The notes beneath the pieces were generated by a model that saw only the letters and a program-made list of their open reading frames with translations, was not told the DNA's origin and did not search any database. Shown here piece by piece: positions 45,709 through 55,692 of a stretch of 64,000 nucleotides of DNA (its first letter is position 1; each line of letters opens with the position of its first letter). The DNA comes from an uncultured beta proteobacterium (GTDB lineage: Bacteria > Pseudomonadota > Gammaproteobacteria > Burkholderiales > Burkholderiaceae_B), in contig CAIUZV010000267.1 of NCBI GenBank assembly GCA_903903735.1, positions 1-64,000 on the forward strand. Reading direction: 5' to 3'. Both the position numbers and the translations under genes were made by a program.

Positions 45709-46601
45709 CCGGAATGCCAGAAACCGTCACCTTGATCCCGATTGCGCGGGTGGAGATCCTCAACTCCCGCGAACGTAATATGAAAATCTTCGAGGAGATC
45801 GTCGAAAACATCAAATCGATCGGCTTGAAGAAACCCATCACCGTCACCGAACGTCCGGGGGATGATGGAAATTCCAAGTACCTGCTGGTCTGCGGCGAAG
45901 GGCGTCTCAATGCCTTCCGCATCCTGGGCGAGACGCACATCCCCGCCCTGGTGGTCGACGTCAGCGATGAAGACGCCTTCATCATGAGCCTGGCGGAGAA
46001 CATCGCCCGGCGCGGCCACCGGCCCCTGGAAATCCTGGCTGACATCGAAATCCTGCGCAAACGCGGCTATGACGCCGATACCATCATCCACAAGACCGGC
46101 CTCTCGCCCAAGTACGTCAAAGACATCGTCTTCCTGCTTGACCAGGGCGAAGAGCGCCTGATCGAGGGGGTGCAGCGCGGCGCTATCCCCCTGACCACCG
46201 CTTTGGAAATCGCCCGCGCCAAGGACGACGACGAAAGCCTGGGCGGAATGCTCCAGGAAGCTTATGAGAACGGTCAGCTCAACCGGCGCCAGATCATCGA
46301 AACCAAACGGCTGGTGGAAAAACGCCAGGAACATGGCCCTGGCTCACCCAATCCTGGCCAGATCAAACCGCCCACCTCGAGCTACAGCCTGGTGCGCACC
46401 TACCAGCGCGAAGTCGAGCGGCAACGCAAGATGGTCCTCAAAGCCGAGCACGCGCACCAGCGCCTGCTGCTGGTGGTGCAAGGATTGAAGAAGCTGTATG
46501 CCGACGAGCACTTCGTCAACCTGCTGCGAGCCGAAGGCTTGGACACTCTGCCCAAATACCTTGCTGAGCGTATCGACAACCTGAATGGAGCCATTGCATG
46601 A
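45702..46601 (+). CDS. ParB/RepB-family protein
   Basis: LKKPITVTERPGDDGNSKYLLVCGEGRLNAFRILGETHIPALVVDVSDEDAFIMSLAENIARR. Confidence 0.85.
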   Translation: MLTGMPETVTLIPIARVEILNSRERNMKIFEEIVENIKSIGLKKPITVTERPGDDGNSKYLLVCGEGRLNAFRILGETHIPALVVDVSDEDAFIMSLAENIARRGHRPLEILADIEILRKRGYDADTIIHKTGLSPKYVKDIVFLLDQGEERLIEGVQRGAIPLTTALEIARAKDDDESLGGMLQEAYENGQLNRRQIIETKRLVEKRQEHGPGSPNPGQIKPPTSSYSLVRTYQREVERQRKMVLKAEHAHQRLLLVVQGLKKLYADEHFVNLLRAEGLDTLPKYLAERIDNLNGAIA

Positions 46602-47728
46602 ATCCCGCCACCAACACACAACGGGCACAACCCAACATTACGCCGATGTACCCCGGCATTCAGCAATCGGAAACTGATGACGGTCCCGATTTGCCGAAGG
46701 CCCCGCTCAACACCTTGCTTGGCTTCGACCTCGAGACCTACCAGATCCCGCTCGACACGTTGATGCCCAGCAAACGCATTCCGGACGGGGTGATGAGCAC
46801 CCGCAAGTACAAGCAGGTGGTCTCCTCCATCCACGAAATCGGACTCATCGAACCCCTGTCTGTGATCCAGCATGACCCGGCCAAATCGGAATTCATCCTG
46901 CTCGATGGCCATTTGCGCGTCCTGGCCTTAAAGGACCTCGGCGTGCACGAAGCCCCCTGCTTGCTGGCCAAGGATGACGAAACCTACACCTACAACCATC
47001 GGATCAACCGGCTCTCCACCATCCAGGAGCACTACATGATCCGCCGCGCCATCGATCGTGGCGTCAGCAAGGAACGTTTGGCCCGAGCCTTTGGCGTGAA
47101 CCTGAGTTCCATCAATCGGCGTATCAATCTGCTCGAAGGCATTTGCCCGGACGCGATAGCCCGTCTGCAGGACAAGCAGTTCACGCCCGACGTGACGCGG
47201 GTGCTGCGCAACATGAAAGCCGCCCGGCAGGTGGAGGCGGTGGAACTGATGGTGGCGAGCAACACCATCACCGTGGCCCATGCCGACGCCTTGCTCAAGG
47301 CCACACCGCCAGAGCAGCGCACCGACTTCAAACCCTCGGAGCGTGACAAGCAACTGGCCCCCATCGAGCAGATCGTCAAACTGGAAAAGGAAATGAGTCA
47401 GGTCCAGACCCAGTACAAAGACGCCGAGGAAAACTACGGCTCCGACCTGCTCAACCTGGTGGTGGCCAAAGGCTACTTGACCAAGCTGCTCGGTAACGAT
47501 GCCGTCAGAAGCTACATCACCCGGCACGAACCTGAAATCCTTGAGCATTTCGAATTGGTGGTGAATACGGTCAGCATGGAGGAGGCGGTGCAGCAGCAAC
47601 TCGAGGCCGATGGCGAATTCGAAGAGGACCCCGACAGCAACGACCAACCCACAGTAGAGAGCATGCCTACCAATTCCGAAAATGACAACGAAACCCTAGC
47701 CGCGGGAGACAGCACCGCCACCGAATAG
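46598..47728 (+). CDS. ParB/RepB-like (RepB C-terminal domain) partition-type protein
   Basis: IGLIEPLSVIQHDPAKSEFILLDGHLRVLALKDLG...RLARAFGVNLSSINRRINLLEGICPDAI; 4-bp overlap. Confidence 0.85.
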   Translation: MNPATNTQRAQPNITPMYPGIQQSETDDGPDLPKAPLNTLLGFDLETYQIPLDTLMPSKRIPDGVMSTRKYKQVVSSIHEIGLIEPLSVIQHDPAKSEFILLDGHLRVLALKDLGVHEAPCLLAKDDETYTYNHRINRLSTIQEHYMIRRAIDRGVSKERLARAFGVNLSSINRRINLLEGICPDAIARLQDKQFTPDVTRVLRNMKAARQVEAVELMVASNTITVAHADALLKATPPEQRTDFKPSERDKQLAPIEQIVKLEKEMSQVQTQYKDAEENYGSDLLNLVVAKGYLTKLLGNDAVRSYITRHEPEILEHFELVVNTVSMEEAVQQQLEADGEFEEDPDSNDQPTVESMPTNSENDNETLAAGDSTATE

Positions 47729-47761
47729 AAAAGCCAGTTGAAATGACCGATGGAAATGTCA

Positions 47762-47791
47762 TTGCCGAGCTGCACTACCGAGGGGTAAAAT
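47762..47791 (+). promoter_or_regulatory. Candidate sigma70 promoter for the second rfaH-like gene
   Basis: TTGCCG-N18-TAAAAT. Confidence 0.4.
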
Positions 47792-47823
47792 GCTAACAAT
47801 AAAGATAACCTTCGGAGGTGGCG

Positions 47824-48321
47824 ATGCACTGGTATCTCGTTCATACCAAGCCCAGACAGGAAAAGTGCGCCCTGGACAACCTCCATCGGCAGGGTTATCA
47901 GTGCTATCTCCCGACTCTCCCCTCAGAAAAACTCCGCCAAGGGCTGCTGACGGTGGCAGACGAGCCCCTGTTTCCGCGCTACCTGTTCATCCGACTGGGC
48001 ATGGGCGACACGGCCAAGAGTTGGGCGCCGATCCGTTCGACCAAGGGCGTCAGTCGTCTGGTCAGCTTCGGGATCGAACCCGCGCGGGTGGATGATGGTC
48101 TGATCGAACTTTTGCGAACACAGGAAGCGTCGGTGCAGACTGAGCCGGAGCGGCTGTTCAAGGCTGGCGAGCGCGTACGTCTGACAGAAGCACCGTTCGC
48201 TGGCATCGAAGGTATCTACCAAATGGCTGATGGCGAGCGTAGGGTCATGGTGCTGATCGAAATCCTGAGCAAGCCTGTGGCCGTGCGTGTCGCGCCGGTT
48301 AGTTTGCGTAAGGCGAGCTGA
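47824..48321 (+). CDS. rfaH: RfaH-family transcription antiterminator
   Basis: MHWYLVHTKPRQEKCALDNLHRQGYQCYLPTL...PLFPRYLFIRL...SWAPIRSTKGVSRLVSFG; SD CGGAGG. Confidence 0.93.
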   Translation: MHWYLVHTKPRQEKCALDNLHRQGYQCYLPTLPSEKLRQGLLTVADEPLFPRYLFIRLGMGDTAKSWAPIRSTKGVSRLVSFGIEPARVDDGLIELLRTQEASVQTEPERLFKAGERVRLTEAPFAGIEGIYQMADGERRVMVLIEILSKPVAVRVAPVSLRKAS

Positions 48322-48492
48322 CAAGCCCGCACCGTTTATTGCCTGTTTGGCAAAAACCCTTCTCAAAGTCATGACGGTGTGGCACAATTCCGTTCGTCCG
48401 TCGAACTTGCGGCAGCACCTTTTGCCACACTTTATTGCTCCGGACCTCCTGCTAAAACCAGCTGACCGCGCTTGCTGATCGTGAAACGGCAT

Positions 48493-48505
48493 GGCGGTAG
48501 CGTGC
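48493..48505 (+). promoter_or_regulatory. ops element (RfaH recruitment site)
   Basis: GGCGGTAGCGTGC, identical to the E. coli ops consensus as remembered; between rfaH-like and EPS operon. Confidence 0.88.
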
Positions 48506-48515
48506 CTGAATCACC

Positions 48516-48887
48516 TTGAGCCTCGTATCCCCACTTCAGAAATTGGCTGGTTTCCAAGAGGAAATCCAGTTCGAAGTTCTGCGCCGTTTGCATCAAACGC
48601 CCCAGGTAAGTCAGCGTGCGCTGGCCAAGGATCTGGGGGTGGGGCTTGGCACGATCAATTTCTGCTTTCAAGCCCTGGTTGAAAAGGGCCTGGTCAAGAT
48701 GCAGAACTTCAGCCAGAGCAAGAACAAGCTGCGTTATGCCTATTTGCTCACGCCGGCCGGGATGGCTGAAAAATCCAAGCTGACGGCGGAGTTTCTTAAG
48801 CGCAAAGTCGCGGAGTATGAAACGCTGCAAGCCGAAATTGAGTCTTTGAAAGCTGAGATAAACTCCTCGAAGGGTAGCTCAGAGTGA
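48516..48887 (+). CDS. MarR-family EPS-associated transcriptional regulator
   Basis: [55 protein letters not shown] start. Confidence 0.9.
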   Translation: MSLVSPLQKLAGFQEEIQFEVLRRLHQTPQVSQRALAKDLGVGLGTINFCFQALVEKGLVKMQNFSQSKNKLRYAYLLTPAGMAEKSKLTAEFLKRKVAEYETLQAEIESLKAEINSSKGSSE

Positions 48888-50050
48888 AAATCGCCATTGC
48901 TGGCACCGGCTATGTTGGACTGTCGAATGGCGTGTTGCTGGCGCAGCACAGCGAAGTGGTTTGTCTGGACATCCTTGCCGAAAAGGTGGCGATGCTCAAC
49001 CGCAGGGAGTCCCCGATCGAGGATGCAGAGATCGAAGACTTTCTGAAGCACAAGCCTCTCAACTTCCGCGCCACGCTGGACAAGCAGGAAGCCTATGTTG
49101 GAGCCGACTACGTCATCATCGCCACGCCGACCGATTACGACCCCGAGTCCAACTACTTCAATACCCGCTCGGTCGAAACGGTGATCCGCGATGTTTTAGC
49201 GATTAATCCGCAGGCCGTGATGGTCATCAAATCCACCGTGCCCGTCGGTTACACCGCCAAGACGCGCGCGGCCTTCGGTACTGACAACCTGATCTTCTCT
49301 CCCGAGTTCTTGCGCGAAGGGCGGGCGCTCTATGACAACCTGCATCCCTCGCGCATTGTCCTCGGCGAGCGTTCGGAGCGGGCCGAGACCTTCGCCCGGC
49401 TGCTGCAGGATGGAGCTATCAAGCAAGATATCCCCGTGCTGTTCAGCGACAGCACCGAGGCAGAGGCCATCAAGCTCTTCGCCAATACCTACCTCGCCAT
49501 GCGCGTGGCTTACTTCAACGAGCTCGATACCTACGCGGCGACGCATGGCCTCGATACCCGCCAGATCATCGAGGGCGTTAGCCTCGACCCGCGCATTGGC
49601 AACTTCTACAACAACCCCTCCTTCGGCTACGGCGGCTACTGCCTGCCCAAGGACACCAAGCAGCTTCTGGCCAACTATCGCGATGTGCCTCAGAATCTGA
49701 TTCACGCCATCGTCGAAGCCAACACCACGCGCAAGGACTTCATTGCCGCCGAGATCATCCGCCGCAACCCCAAGGTCGTCGGTGTCTATCGCCTGATCAT
49801 GAAGGCCGGTTCGGACAACTTCCGCGCGTCGAGCATCCAGGGCATCATGAAGCGAATCAAGGCCAAGGGCATCGAAGTCATTGTTCACGAGCCTGTGCTA
49901 AAGGAGGTGGAGTTTTACAACTCTCGCGTGGAGAACGACTTGGCGCGATTCAAACTCGAGGCCGACGTGATCATTGCTAATCGCAGTGCGTCAGCGCTTG
50001 CAGATGTCGGACATAAGGTGTTCACGCGCGATCTTTTCGGGGCGGACTAG
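48884..50050 (+). CDS. ugd: UDP-glucose 6-dehydrogenase
   Basis: [20 protein letters not shown]...[19 protein letters not shown]. Confidence 0.93.
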   Translation: MKIAIAGTGYVGLSNGVLLAQHSEVVCLDILAEKVAMLNRRESPIEDAEIEDFLKHKPLNFRATLDKQEAYVGADYVIIATPTDYDPESNYFNTRSVETVIRDVLAINPQAVMVIKSTVPVGYTAKTRAAFGTDNLIFSPEFLREGRALYDNLHPSRIVLGERSERAETFARLLQDGAIKQDIPVLFSDSTEAEAIKLFANTYLAMRVAYFNELDTYAATHGLDTRQIIEGVSLDPRIGNFYNNPSFGYGGYCLPKDTKQLLANYRDVPQNLIHAIVEANTTRKDFIAAEIIRRNPKVVGVYRLIMKAGSDNFRASSIQGIMKRIKAKGIEVIVHEPVLKEVEFYNSRVENDLARFKLEADVIIANRSASALADVGHKVFTRDLFGAD

Positions 50051-51066
50051 TGAGTCGATTGTTAATTACGGGTGGGGCTGGCTATATCGGTAGCCATTCC
50101 GCTGTTGTGCTATCAAAGATAGGTCATCAAGTAGTCCTGTATGACAACTTATCCAACAGCAGTCGTGCCGCCCTTGAAAATCTAGACCAAATCGTTGGGC
50201 AGCACATGCCTTTTGTGAAGGGTGATGTGCGCAACACCGAGTTGCTCGCATCTACGCTTGCATCCCACAGCATTGATGCAGTCATTCATTTTGCTGGGCT
50301 TAAGTCAGTTGGTGAATCTACCGACAAACCGATTGACTACTATGCCAACAACGTACAGGGCGCGATCAGCTTGCTTCAAGCCATGCAAATGCAAAGAGTC
50401 ACGACATTAATTTTTAGCAGCAGTGCTACTGTTTACGGCAATCCGCAGTACCTCCCTCTTGATGAGACTCATCCAACCAGCGCCACCAATCCTTACGGCC
50501 GCAGCAAGCTTCAAATCGAAGAGATGTTGCGAGACGTTGCAAAATCAGACCCGAATTGGCGGATTGCATGTCTGCGCTATTTCAATCCGGTAGGGGCGCA
50601 CGAAAGCAGCCTTATTGGCGAAAGTCCCACCGGCATACCCAATAACCTGATGCCCTATATTGTGCAAGTTGCTGCCGGCCAGCAAGCCACATTGAGCATT
50701 TTTGGTGACGATTACCCTACGCCTGATGGCACTGGTGTCAGGGACTACATCCATGTAATGGATGTGGCCGAGGGGCATGCTGCTGCATTGGATTTTTTGT
50801 CAAAAACCAATGGATGGCATGCTATCAATCTTGGAACAGGAAATGGTCGCAGCGTGCTTGAGATGGTCGATGCTTTTGAGAAGGCATCCGGCCGCAAAGT
50901 ACCGTACAGAGTGGTAGCGCGCCGCGTGGGTGACGTAGCGGAGTGTTACGCCAATCCTCATAAATCTGATCAATTATTAGGCTGGAAGGCTGCACGTAAT
51001 TTGGATGATATGTGCGCAAGTAGTTGGCAGTTTCATAAAGCGACTGGATTAGCAGTCTCTCAATAA
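50050..51066 (+). CDS. galE: UDP-glucose 4-epimerase
   Basis: LLITGGAGYIGSHSAVVLSKIGHQVVLYDNLSNSS...NPYGRSKLQIEEML. Confidence 0.95.
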   Translation: MSRLLITGGAGYIGSHSAVVLSKIGHQVVLYDNLSNSSRAALENLDQIVGQHMPFVKGDVRNTELLASTLASHSIDAVIHFAGLKSVGESTDKPIDYYANNVQGAISLLQAMQMQRVTTLIFSSSATVYGNPQYLPLDETHPTSATNPYGRSKLQIEEMLRDVAKSDPNWRIACLRYFNPVGAHESSLIGESPTGIPNNLMPYIVQVAAGQQATLSIFGDDYPTPDGTGVRDYIHVMDVAEGHAAALDFLSKTNGWHAINLGTGNGRSVLEMVDAFEKASGRKVPYRVVARRVGDVAECYANPHKSDQLLGWKAARNLDDMCASSWQFHKATGLAVSQ

Positions 51067-51191
51067 TATTTAATGCATTGCTTGATCTGCATTGAATCTA
51101 GTTAATTAAATAAATTATAAATGTAAGTAAAGAGCAAAAACATCTGGTAATTCATCCAAAAAAGATAAAAAAGTCAAATTCACCATTCATC

Positions 51192-52130
51192 ATGAATTCA
51201 AAAAATTATACCCATGCAATTATGTTTCATCATTTCCATGGGTTAGGGCATCCGCAGGTTCAGGGATCAATATCTGGAGTTGAATTTGAAGAAATGCTTG
51301 ATTGGCTCTCGAGCAGATTTACGATACTTTCAGCGCCCGTATACCTTGAAAAGCTTAAGAAAGAAAGCTTGCGTCCTACTGATATTTGTCTCAGCTTTGA
51401 TGATGCGCTTCTTTGTCAAGCTGAGGTAGCGGTTACAGTTTTAAATAAACGTAATATACAGGCATTTTTCTTTGTATATTCGTCCCCGCTTGTTGGCAAA
51501 CCCGACCCCCTAGAAATATACCGGTATTTTAGAACTGTTGAGTTTTCCGATATAGGTCAATTTTACAATGAGTTCTTCAAAGAGGCAGAGGGCTTGTATG
51601 ACGAATCAATTTTTGCTGCGAAACAAAGCTATGATTCAACGTCATACCTTAGCGCATTCCCGTTTTACAGCGAGAGCGACAAATGGTTCCGCTATCTGCG
51701 CGATCAAGTATTGGATAAAGAAAAATATGATTTTGTCATGAACCGTTTGATGGATCGATATAGATTTAATCAAAAAGAGGCATCGACAAAACTTTGGATG
51801 AATGATGATCATATTAGGCGGCTAAGCGAAGCCGGTCACATTGTGGGGCTTCACTCATACTCCCATCCAACAATGATTCATAAGCTTTCGAAGGAGCGAC
51901 AAGCTGAGGAGTACGTTGCAAATTTTGAACACCTTTCTTCGGTGCTGGGACATAATCCAATTGCGATGAGTCACCCCTGTGGAAATTATGGTGACGAAAC
52001 ATTAGATATATTAAAAAAAATGGGAATTGAGGTGGGTTTTCGTAGGGATAGTAGCGTAACGTCTATTACTTCTAATCTTGAGGTTCCAAGAGAAGATCAT
52101 GCAAACATCTTGAGGCAGATGAAACAATGA
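51192..52130 (+). CDS. Polysaccharide deacetylase-family protein
   Basis: ICLSFDDALLCQAEVAVTVLNKRNIQAFFFVYSSPLVG...VGLHSYSHPTMIHKLS. Confidence 0.85.
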   Translation: MNSKNYTHAIMFHHFHGLGHPQVQGSISGVEFEEMLDWLSSRFTILSAPVYLEKLKKESLRPTDICLSFDDALLCQAEVAVTVLNKRNIQAFFFVYSSPLVGKPDPLEIYRYFRTVEFSDIGQFYNEFFKEAEGLYDESIFAAKQSYDSTSYLSAFPFYSESDKWFRYLRDQVLDKEKYDFVMNRLMDRYRFNQKEASTKLWMNDDHIRRLSEAGHIVGLHSYSHPTMIHKLSKERQAEEYVANFEHLSSVLGHNPIAMSHPCGNYGDETLDILKKMGIEVGFRRDSSVTSITSNLEVPREDHANILRQMKQ

Positions 52131-52921
52131 AAATAACAGTTTTTACCAGCAATCAACCTAGGCATATTGCGTTGATTAAGCGGCTTGCTGCAATCTCAAC
52201 TCAGACGTTTGCTGTCCTCGAATGTAATACGGTGTTCCCGGGGGCGGTGGCTGACTTTATTAAAAAAACTGAAGTAATGCGGCAATATTTTGACAACGTA
52301 ATGCGCGCTGAAAGATATTTTTATGGTGATATCGGCTTTCTCCCGAATAACGTTCAGACGGTTTCTGTAAAAAGTGGCGATCTGAGTCAACTGAGCAAAG
52401 ATGTTCTTCTTGAGGCTCTCTCATCGGATTTGTATGTGGTTTTCGGGGCGAGCTACATTCGAGGTTGGCTTGTTGATTTTTTGGTTCAAAAAAAGGCAAT
52501 CAACATTCATATGGGAGTGTCGCCATATTATCGCGGTGCTGCTTGCAACTTTTGGGCTCTGTTCGATCAAAAACCTGAATATGTAGGGGCTACTATACAC
52601 CTCCTCTCAAAAGGGCTTGATAATGGCGAGATGCTTTATCATGCGCTGCCTACCTTGGCTGATGAGGACCCCTTTCTCTTTAGTATGAAGGCTGTGGAGG
52701 CGGCACAGATTTCGTTAGTGGGAAGGATTGAGTCGGGGGATTTATTCCGAATGAATGGAGTGCCACAGGATAAGAGTGTGGAATTAAGGTATACACGAAA
52801 TTCAGACTTCACTGATGAGATTGTTGCTGAATTTTTTTCTTTGGGCTTGAGTAATGCGGCGTTGGCTGAGCAATTAAAAGAGTCAAGAGAATATTCTCTT
52901 ATTTCACCATTCTATCTTTGA
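52127..52921 (+). CDS. Formyltransferase-family protein (sugar N-formyltransferase-like)
   Basis: INIHMGVSPYYRGAACNFWALFDQKPEYVGATIHLLSKGLDNGEMLYH. Confidence 0.85.
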   Translation: MKITVFTSNQPRHIALIKRLAAISTQTFAVLECNTVFPGAVADFIKKTEVMRQYFDNVMRAERYFYGDIGFLPNNVQTVSVKSGDLSQLSKDVLLEALSSDLYVVFGASYIRGWLVDFLVQKKAINIHMGVSPYYRGAACNFWALFDQKPEYVGATIHLLSKGLDNGEMLYHALPTLADEDPFLFSMKAVEAAQISLVGRIESGDLFRMNGVPQDKSVELRYTRNSDFTDEIVAEFFSLGLSNAALAEQLKESREYSLISPFYL

Positions 52922-52955
52922 GCAAAAAAATCTGAAACTTGGAAAGTTTAATGTA

Positions 52956-53894
52956 ATGATTGATTTAAATTTCAAATTTGTCGCATCCCATCGAGATGTG
53001 TATTTGCCCGCATTCCGTATTTTTTCAAGAAGGGTTAGTATTTCGCACCTTCTCCCTAAAGTTTCAAGATTAATTAATAGGTATTTATATCGTTTAGGTG
53101 TCGCATCGTGCCTCAATCGCTACGATAATTCATTTACCGTTTACTCATCCCGTGCGGATAAAAAGCTTTATCATGGATTTGGAGAAAATGATCTTTTCAT
53201 CAACTTTGGTTCCGGGGCATTTTTCCACAATAAATGGAAGAATTATGATTACCCAGGGCAGTCTATCTACTATAAGTGTTTGCAAGGTGCGGAGAGTCGC
53301 GACTTTTACGCAATAGACTTATGCGCTGATTCATTGGTCATTCCGGAAAAAGATGCTTCTGTCTCATTAATTTATTGCTCGCATACGCTAGAGCATCTAG
53401 AGGAGGCTTCAGCGAAGCATTTTTTAAAAGAATGTCATCGAATACTTAGGCCAAACGGAGTCATGCGTATTGCATTGCCAAATACCAGAAACGATGCTTA
53501 TTTTTACGACTGCTTGAGTCGACAATCGAAGTGTGTGGAAGAAATTAAGACTAATTATCTAATGAGCGCTGCCGGGCATATATTGTCTGATGCAAAACGC
53601 ATTGCAAAACACGAGATAGAAGAGCTGTTTCGAATGGCAGATAACGAGAGCAAAAGGTTCTTTGAGATTATGAAGGAGAAAGATAAGTCTGCTTCAAAAT
53701 TTGATGGCTCCAATCCGGAGCGGCATATTACCTACTGGGATTTTGAGGGGCTGATGGCTATTGCGGAGAAGATTGGGTTTAAATTCTTGGCTCCTGTTTA
53801 TCCGGGGGCATCAATGGCTGCGCCGTTTACAAATATTAATGTTTTCGATAATACGGAACCGCATCAATCATTCTACGCAGAAATAGTGAAATAG
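52956..53894 (+). CDS. Class I SAM-dependent methyltransferase
   Basis: FINFGSGAFFHNKWKNYDYPGQSIYY...VSLIYCSHTLEHLEEASAKHFLKECHRILRPNGVMRIALP. Confidence 0.8.
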   Translation: MIDLNFKFVASHRDVYLPAFRIFSRRVSISHLLPKVSRLINRYLYRLGVASCLNRYDNSFTVYSSRADKKLYHGFGENDLFINFGSGAFFHNKWKNYDYPGQSIYYKCLQGAESRDFYAIDLCADSLVIPEKDASVSLIYCSHTLEHLEEASAKHFLKECHRILRPNGVMRIALPNTRNDAYFYDCLSRQSKCVEEIKTNYLMSAAGHILSDAKRIAKHEIEELFRMADNESKRFFEIMKEKDKSASKFDGSNPERHITYWDFEGLMAIAEKIGFKFLAPVYPGASMAAPFTNINVFDNTEPHQSFYAEIVK

Positions 53895-53951
53895 GAATAT
53901 GCAATTTAGTTGGGTGGGTCTACTATTTCGGCTTGATCAAGCTGCTGTCTC

Positions 53952-54656
53952 ATGATCAAAAATCATCCGGTGCTTGCTCTGATTCCCGCCCGAGGCGGCT
54001 CAAAGGGCATTCCGCGCAAGAACTTGACCCCAATCGGGGGGCGTCCGCTTGTTGCATGGACGTTGAAGGCTGCGATCGGCTCGCAATGCATCGACCAGGT
54101 CTGGCTGTCTTCGGATGACGTCGAGATCCTCGAAGTCGGGCGAGTGCTTGGTGCCCACACGCTGCTGCGTCCGTGCGCATTCGCAAACGATACGGCCAGC
54201 GCCATGGTGGTGGTCGAACATTTCTTGGGTTCATTACCGGACGAAGTGGCTAAGCTCGACCCCTTCATTGTCTATTTGCAGCCAACGTCTCCCTTGCGTA
54301 CAGCAGCGCACCTCGACGCTGCTTTCGCGCAAATGGAAGCTCAAGGCGCCCACACGTTGATTAGCGTGGTCGCGGTGGAAACCTCACCCTTCAAGACCTT
54401 CAAGGTTGGCCGTGACGGTCGACTCCAGTCCTTGTTCGACGAGCAGCTTTCGAATGCCCGCCGCCAAGACCTGCCCAAGACCTTTACTCCCAATGGGGCG
54501 ATCTACATCTTTCAACGCTCCGAATTTCTCGCACACCGAGGCTTTCCATCGAACGGCAGCCTCCCATTTATCATGACCGCCGAGGACAGCATCGACCTCG
54601 ACTCGCCGGACGACCTCAATCGCTTGACGCATATTCTGGAGAACTCACGTGGCTGA
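53952..54656 (+). CDS. Acylneuraminate/nonulosonate cytidylyltransferase family
   Basis: ALIPARGGSKGIPRKNLTPIGGRPLVAWTLKAA. Confidence 0.92.
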   Translation: MIKNHPVLALIPARGGSKGIPRKNLTPIGGRPLVAWTLKAAIGSQCIDQVWLSSDDVEILEVGRVLGAHTLLRPCAFANDTASAMVVVEHFLGSLPDEVAKLDPFIVYLQPTSPLRTAAHLDAAFAQMEAQGAHTLISVVAVETSPFKTFKVGRDGRLQSLFDEQLSNARRQDLPKTFTPNGAIYIFQRSEFLAHRGFPSNGSLPFIMTAEDSIDLDSPDDLNRLTHILENSRG

Positions 54657-55692
54657 ATTTGAAATCGCCGGCCGTCGGATCGGACCGAATCTCCCACCCA
54701 TCGTCATTGCCGAAATTGGCATCAATCACGAGGGTTCGCTCGATCTCGCCATTGAAATGGCAGATGCCGCGATCGATGCGGGCTGCGAAATCGTGAAGCA
54801 TCAAACGCACATTGTTGAAGACGAAATGTCCAGCGAAGCCAAAGGGGTCATTCCCGGCAACGCGGATGTTTCGATCTACGAGATCATGGAGCGTTGTGCG
54901 CTCTCCGAAAGAGACGAATTCCGTCTGATGCAGCATGTTCAATCGCGTGGCGTCATCTTCATCAGTACACCGTTTTCGAGGGCTGCAGCCGAGCGACTGG
55001 CTAGATTCGATATCCCGGCATTCAAGATCGGATCGGGCGAGTGCAACAACTACCCCCTAGTCCGTTATGTCGCGCGCTTCGGCAAGCCGGTCATCATTAG
55101 TACTGGCATGAACTCCATCGAGTCTGTTCGCCCCTCGGTCGACATTCTTCGCAAGGCAGGCGTACCCTACGCACTGCTGCATTGCACGAACGTTTATCCG
55201 ACGCCGCCCGAGCTTGTTCGGCTCGGTGCAATGCAGCAGTTGCAGAATGCTTTTCCTGATGCAGTAATTGGCCTATCTGACCACACGACCTCCAACTACA
55301 CCTGTCTTGGAGCGGTGGCGCTGGGCGCCTCAATTCTCGAGCGTCACTTCACGGATCGAATGGACAGGCCCGGCCCGGACATCGTCTGCTCAATGGACCC
55401 ACAGGCGCTAAGCGACCTGATCCAAGGATCAAAGATCATTTTTTCCGCCCGGGGGGGAGAAAAGCGACCAATCGAGGCAGAGGCTCCAACCATCGCTTTT
55501 GCCTTCGCTTCGGTGGTTGCTACGGCTGACATTCAACCTGGAGAGATGTTGAATGAGGCTAACATTTGGGTCAAACGACCTGGAGGAGGAGATTTCGGTG
55601 TCCTTGACTACGATCAATTGCTTGGAAAAGTGGCCCAGAAATTAATTCGCAAGGGATTCCAGATTAAGGCAACCGACCTTGTGTGTAGTTGA
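54649..55692 (+). CDS. N-acetylneuraminate/nonulosonate synthase (NeuB family)
   Basis: PPIVIAEIGINHEGSLDLAIEMADAAIDAGCEIVKHQTHI; FKIGSGECNNYPLV; C-terminal SAF-like. Confidence 0.93.
   Translation: MAEFEIAGRRIGPNLPPIVIAEIGINHEGSLDLAIEMADAAIDAGCEIVKHQTHIVEDEMSSEAKGVIPGNADVSIYEIMERCALSERDEFRLMQHVQSRGVIFISTPFSRAAAERLARFDIPAFKIGSGECNNYPLVRYVARFGKPVIISTGMNSIESVRPSVDILRKAGVPYALLHCTNVYPTPPELVRLGAMQQLQNAFPDAVIGLSDHTTSNYTCLGAVALGASILERHFTDRMDRPGPDIVCSMDPQALSDLIQGSKIIFSARGGEKRPIEAEAPTIAFAFASVVATADIQPGEMLNEANIWVKRPGGGDFGVLDYDQLLGKVAQKLIRKGFQIKATDLVCS

Noticed and set aside
48380-48396. TGGCAC sigma54-like promoter upstream of the EPS operon
   Set aside because: No correctly spaced TTGC -12 element; insufficient support.
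55451-55457. G7 tract in the NeuB-family gene as a phase-variable tract
   Set aside because: Too short to be a convincing contingency repeat in a GC-moderate gene.
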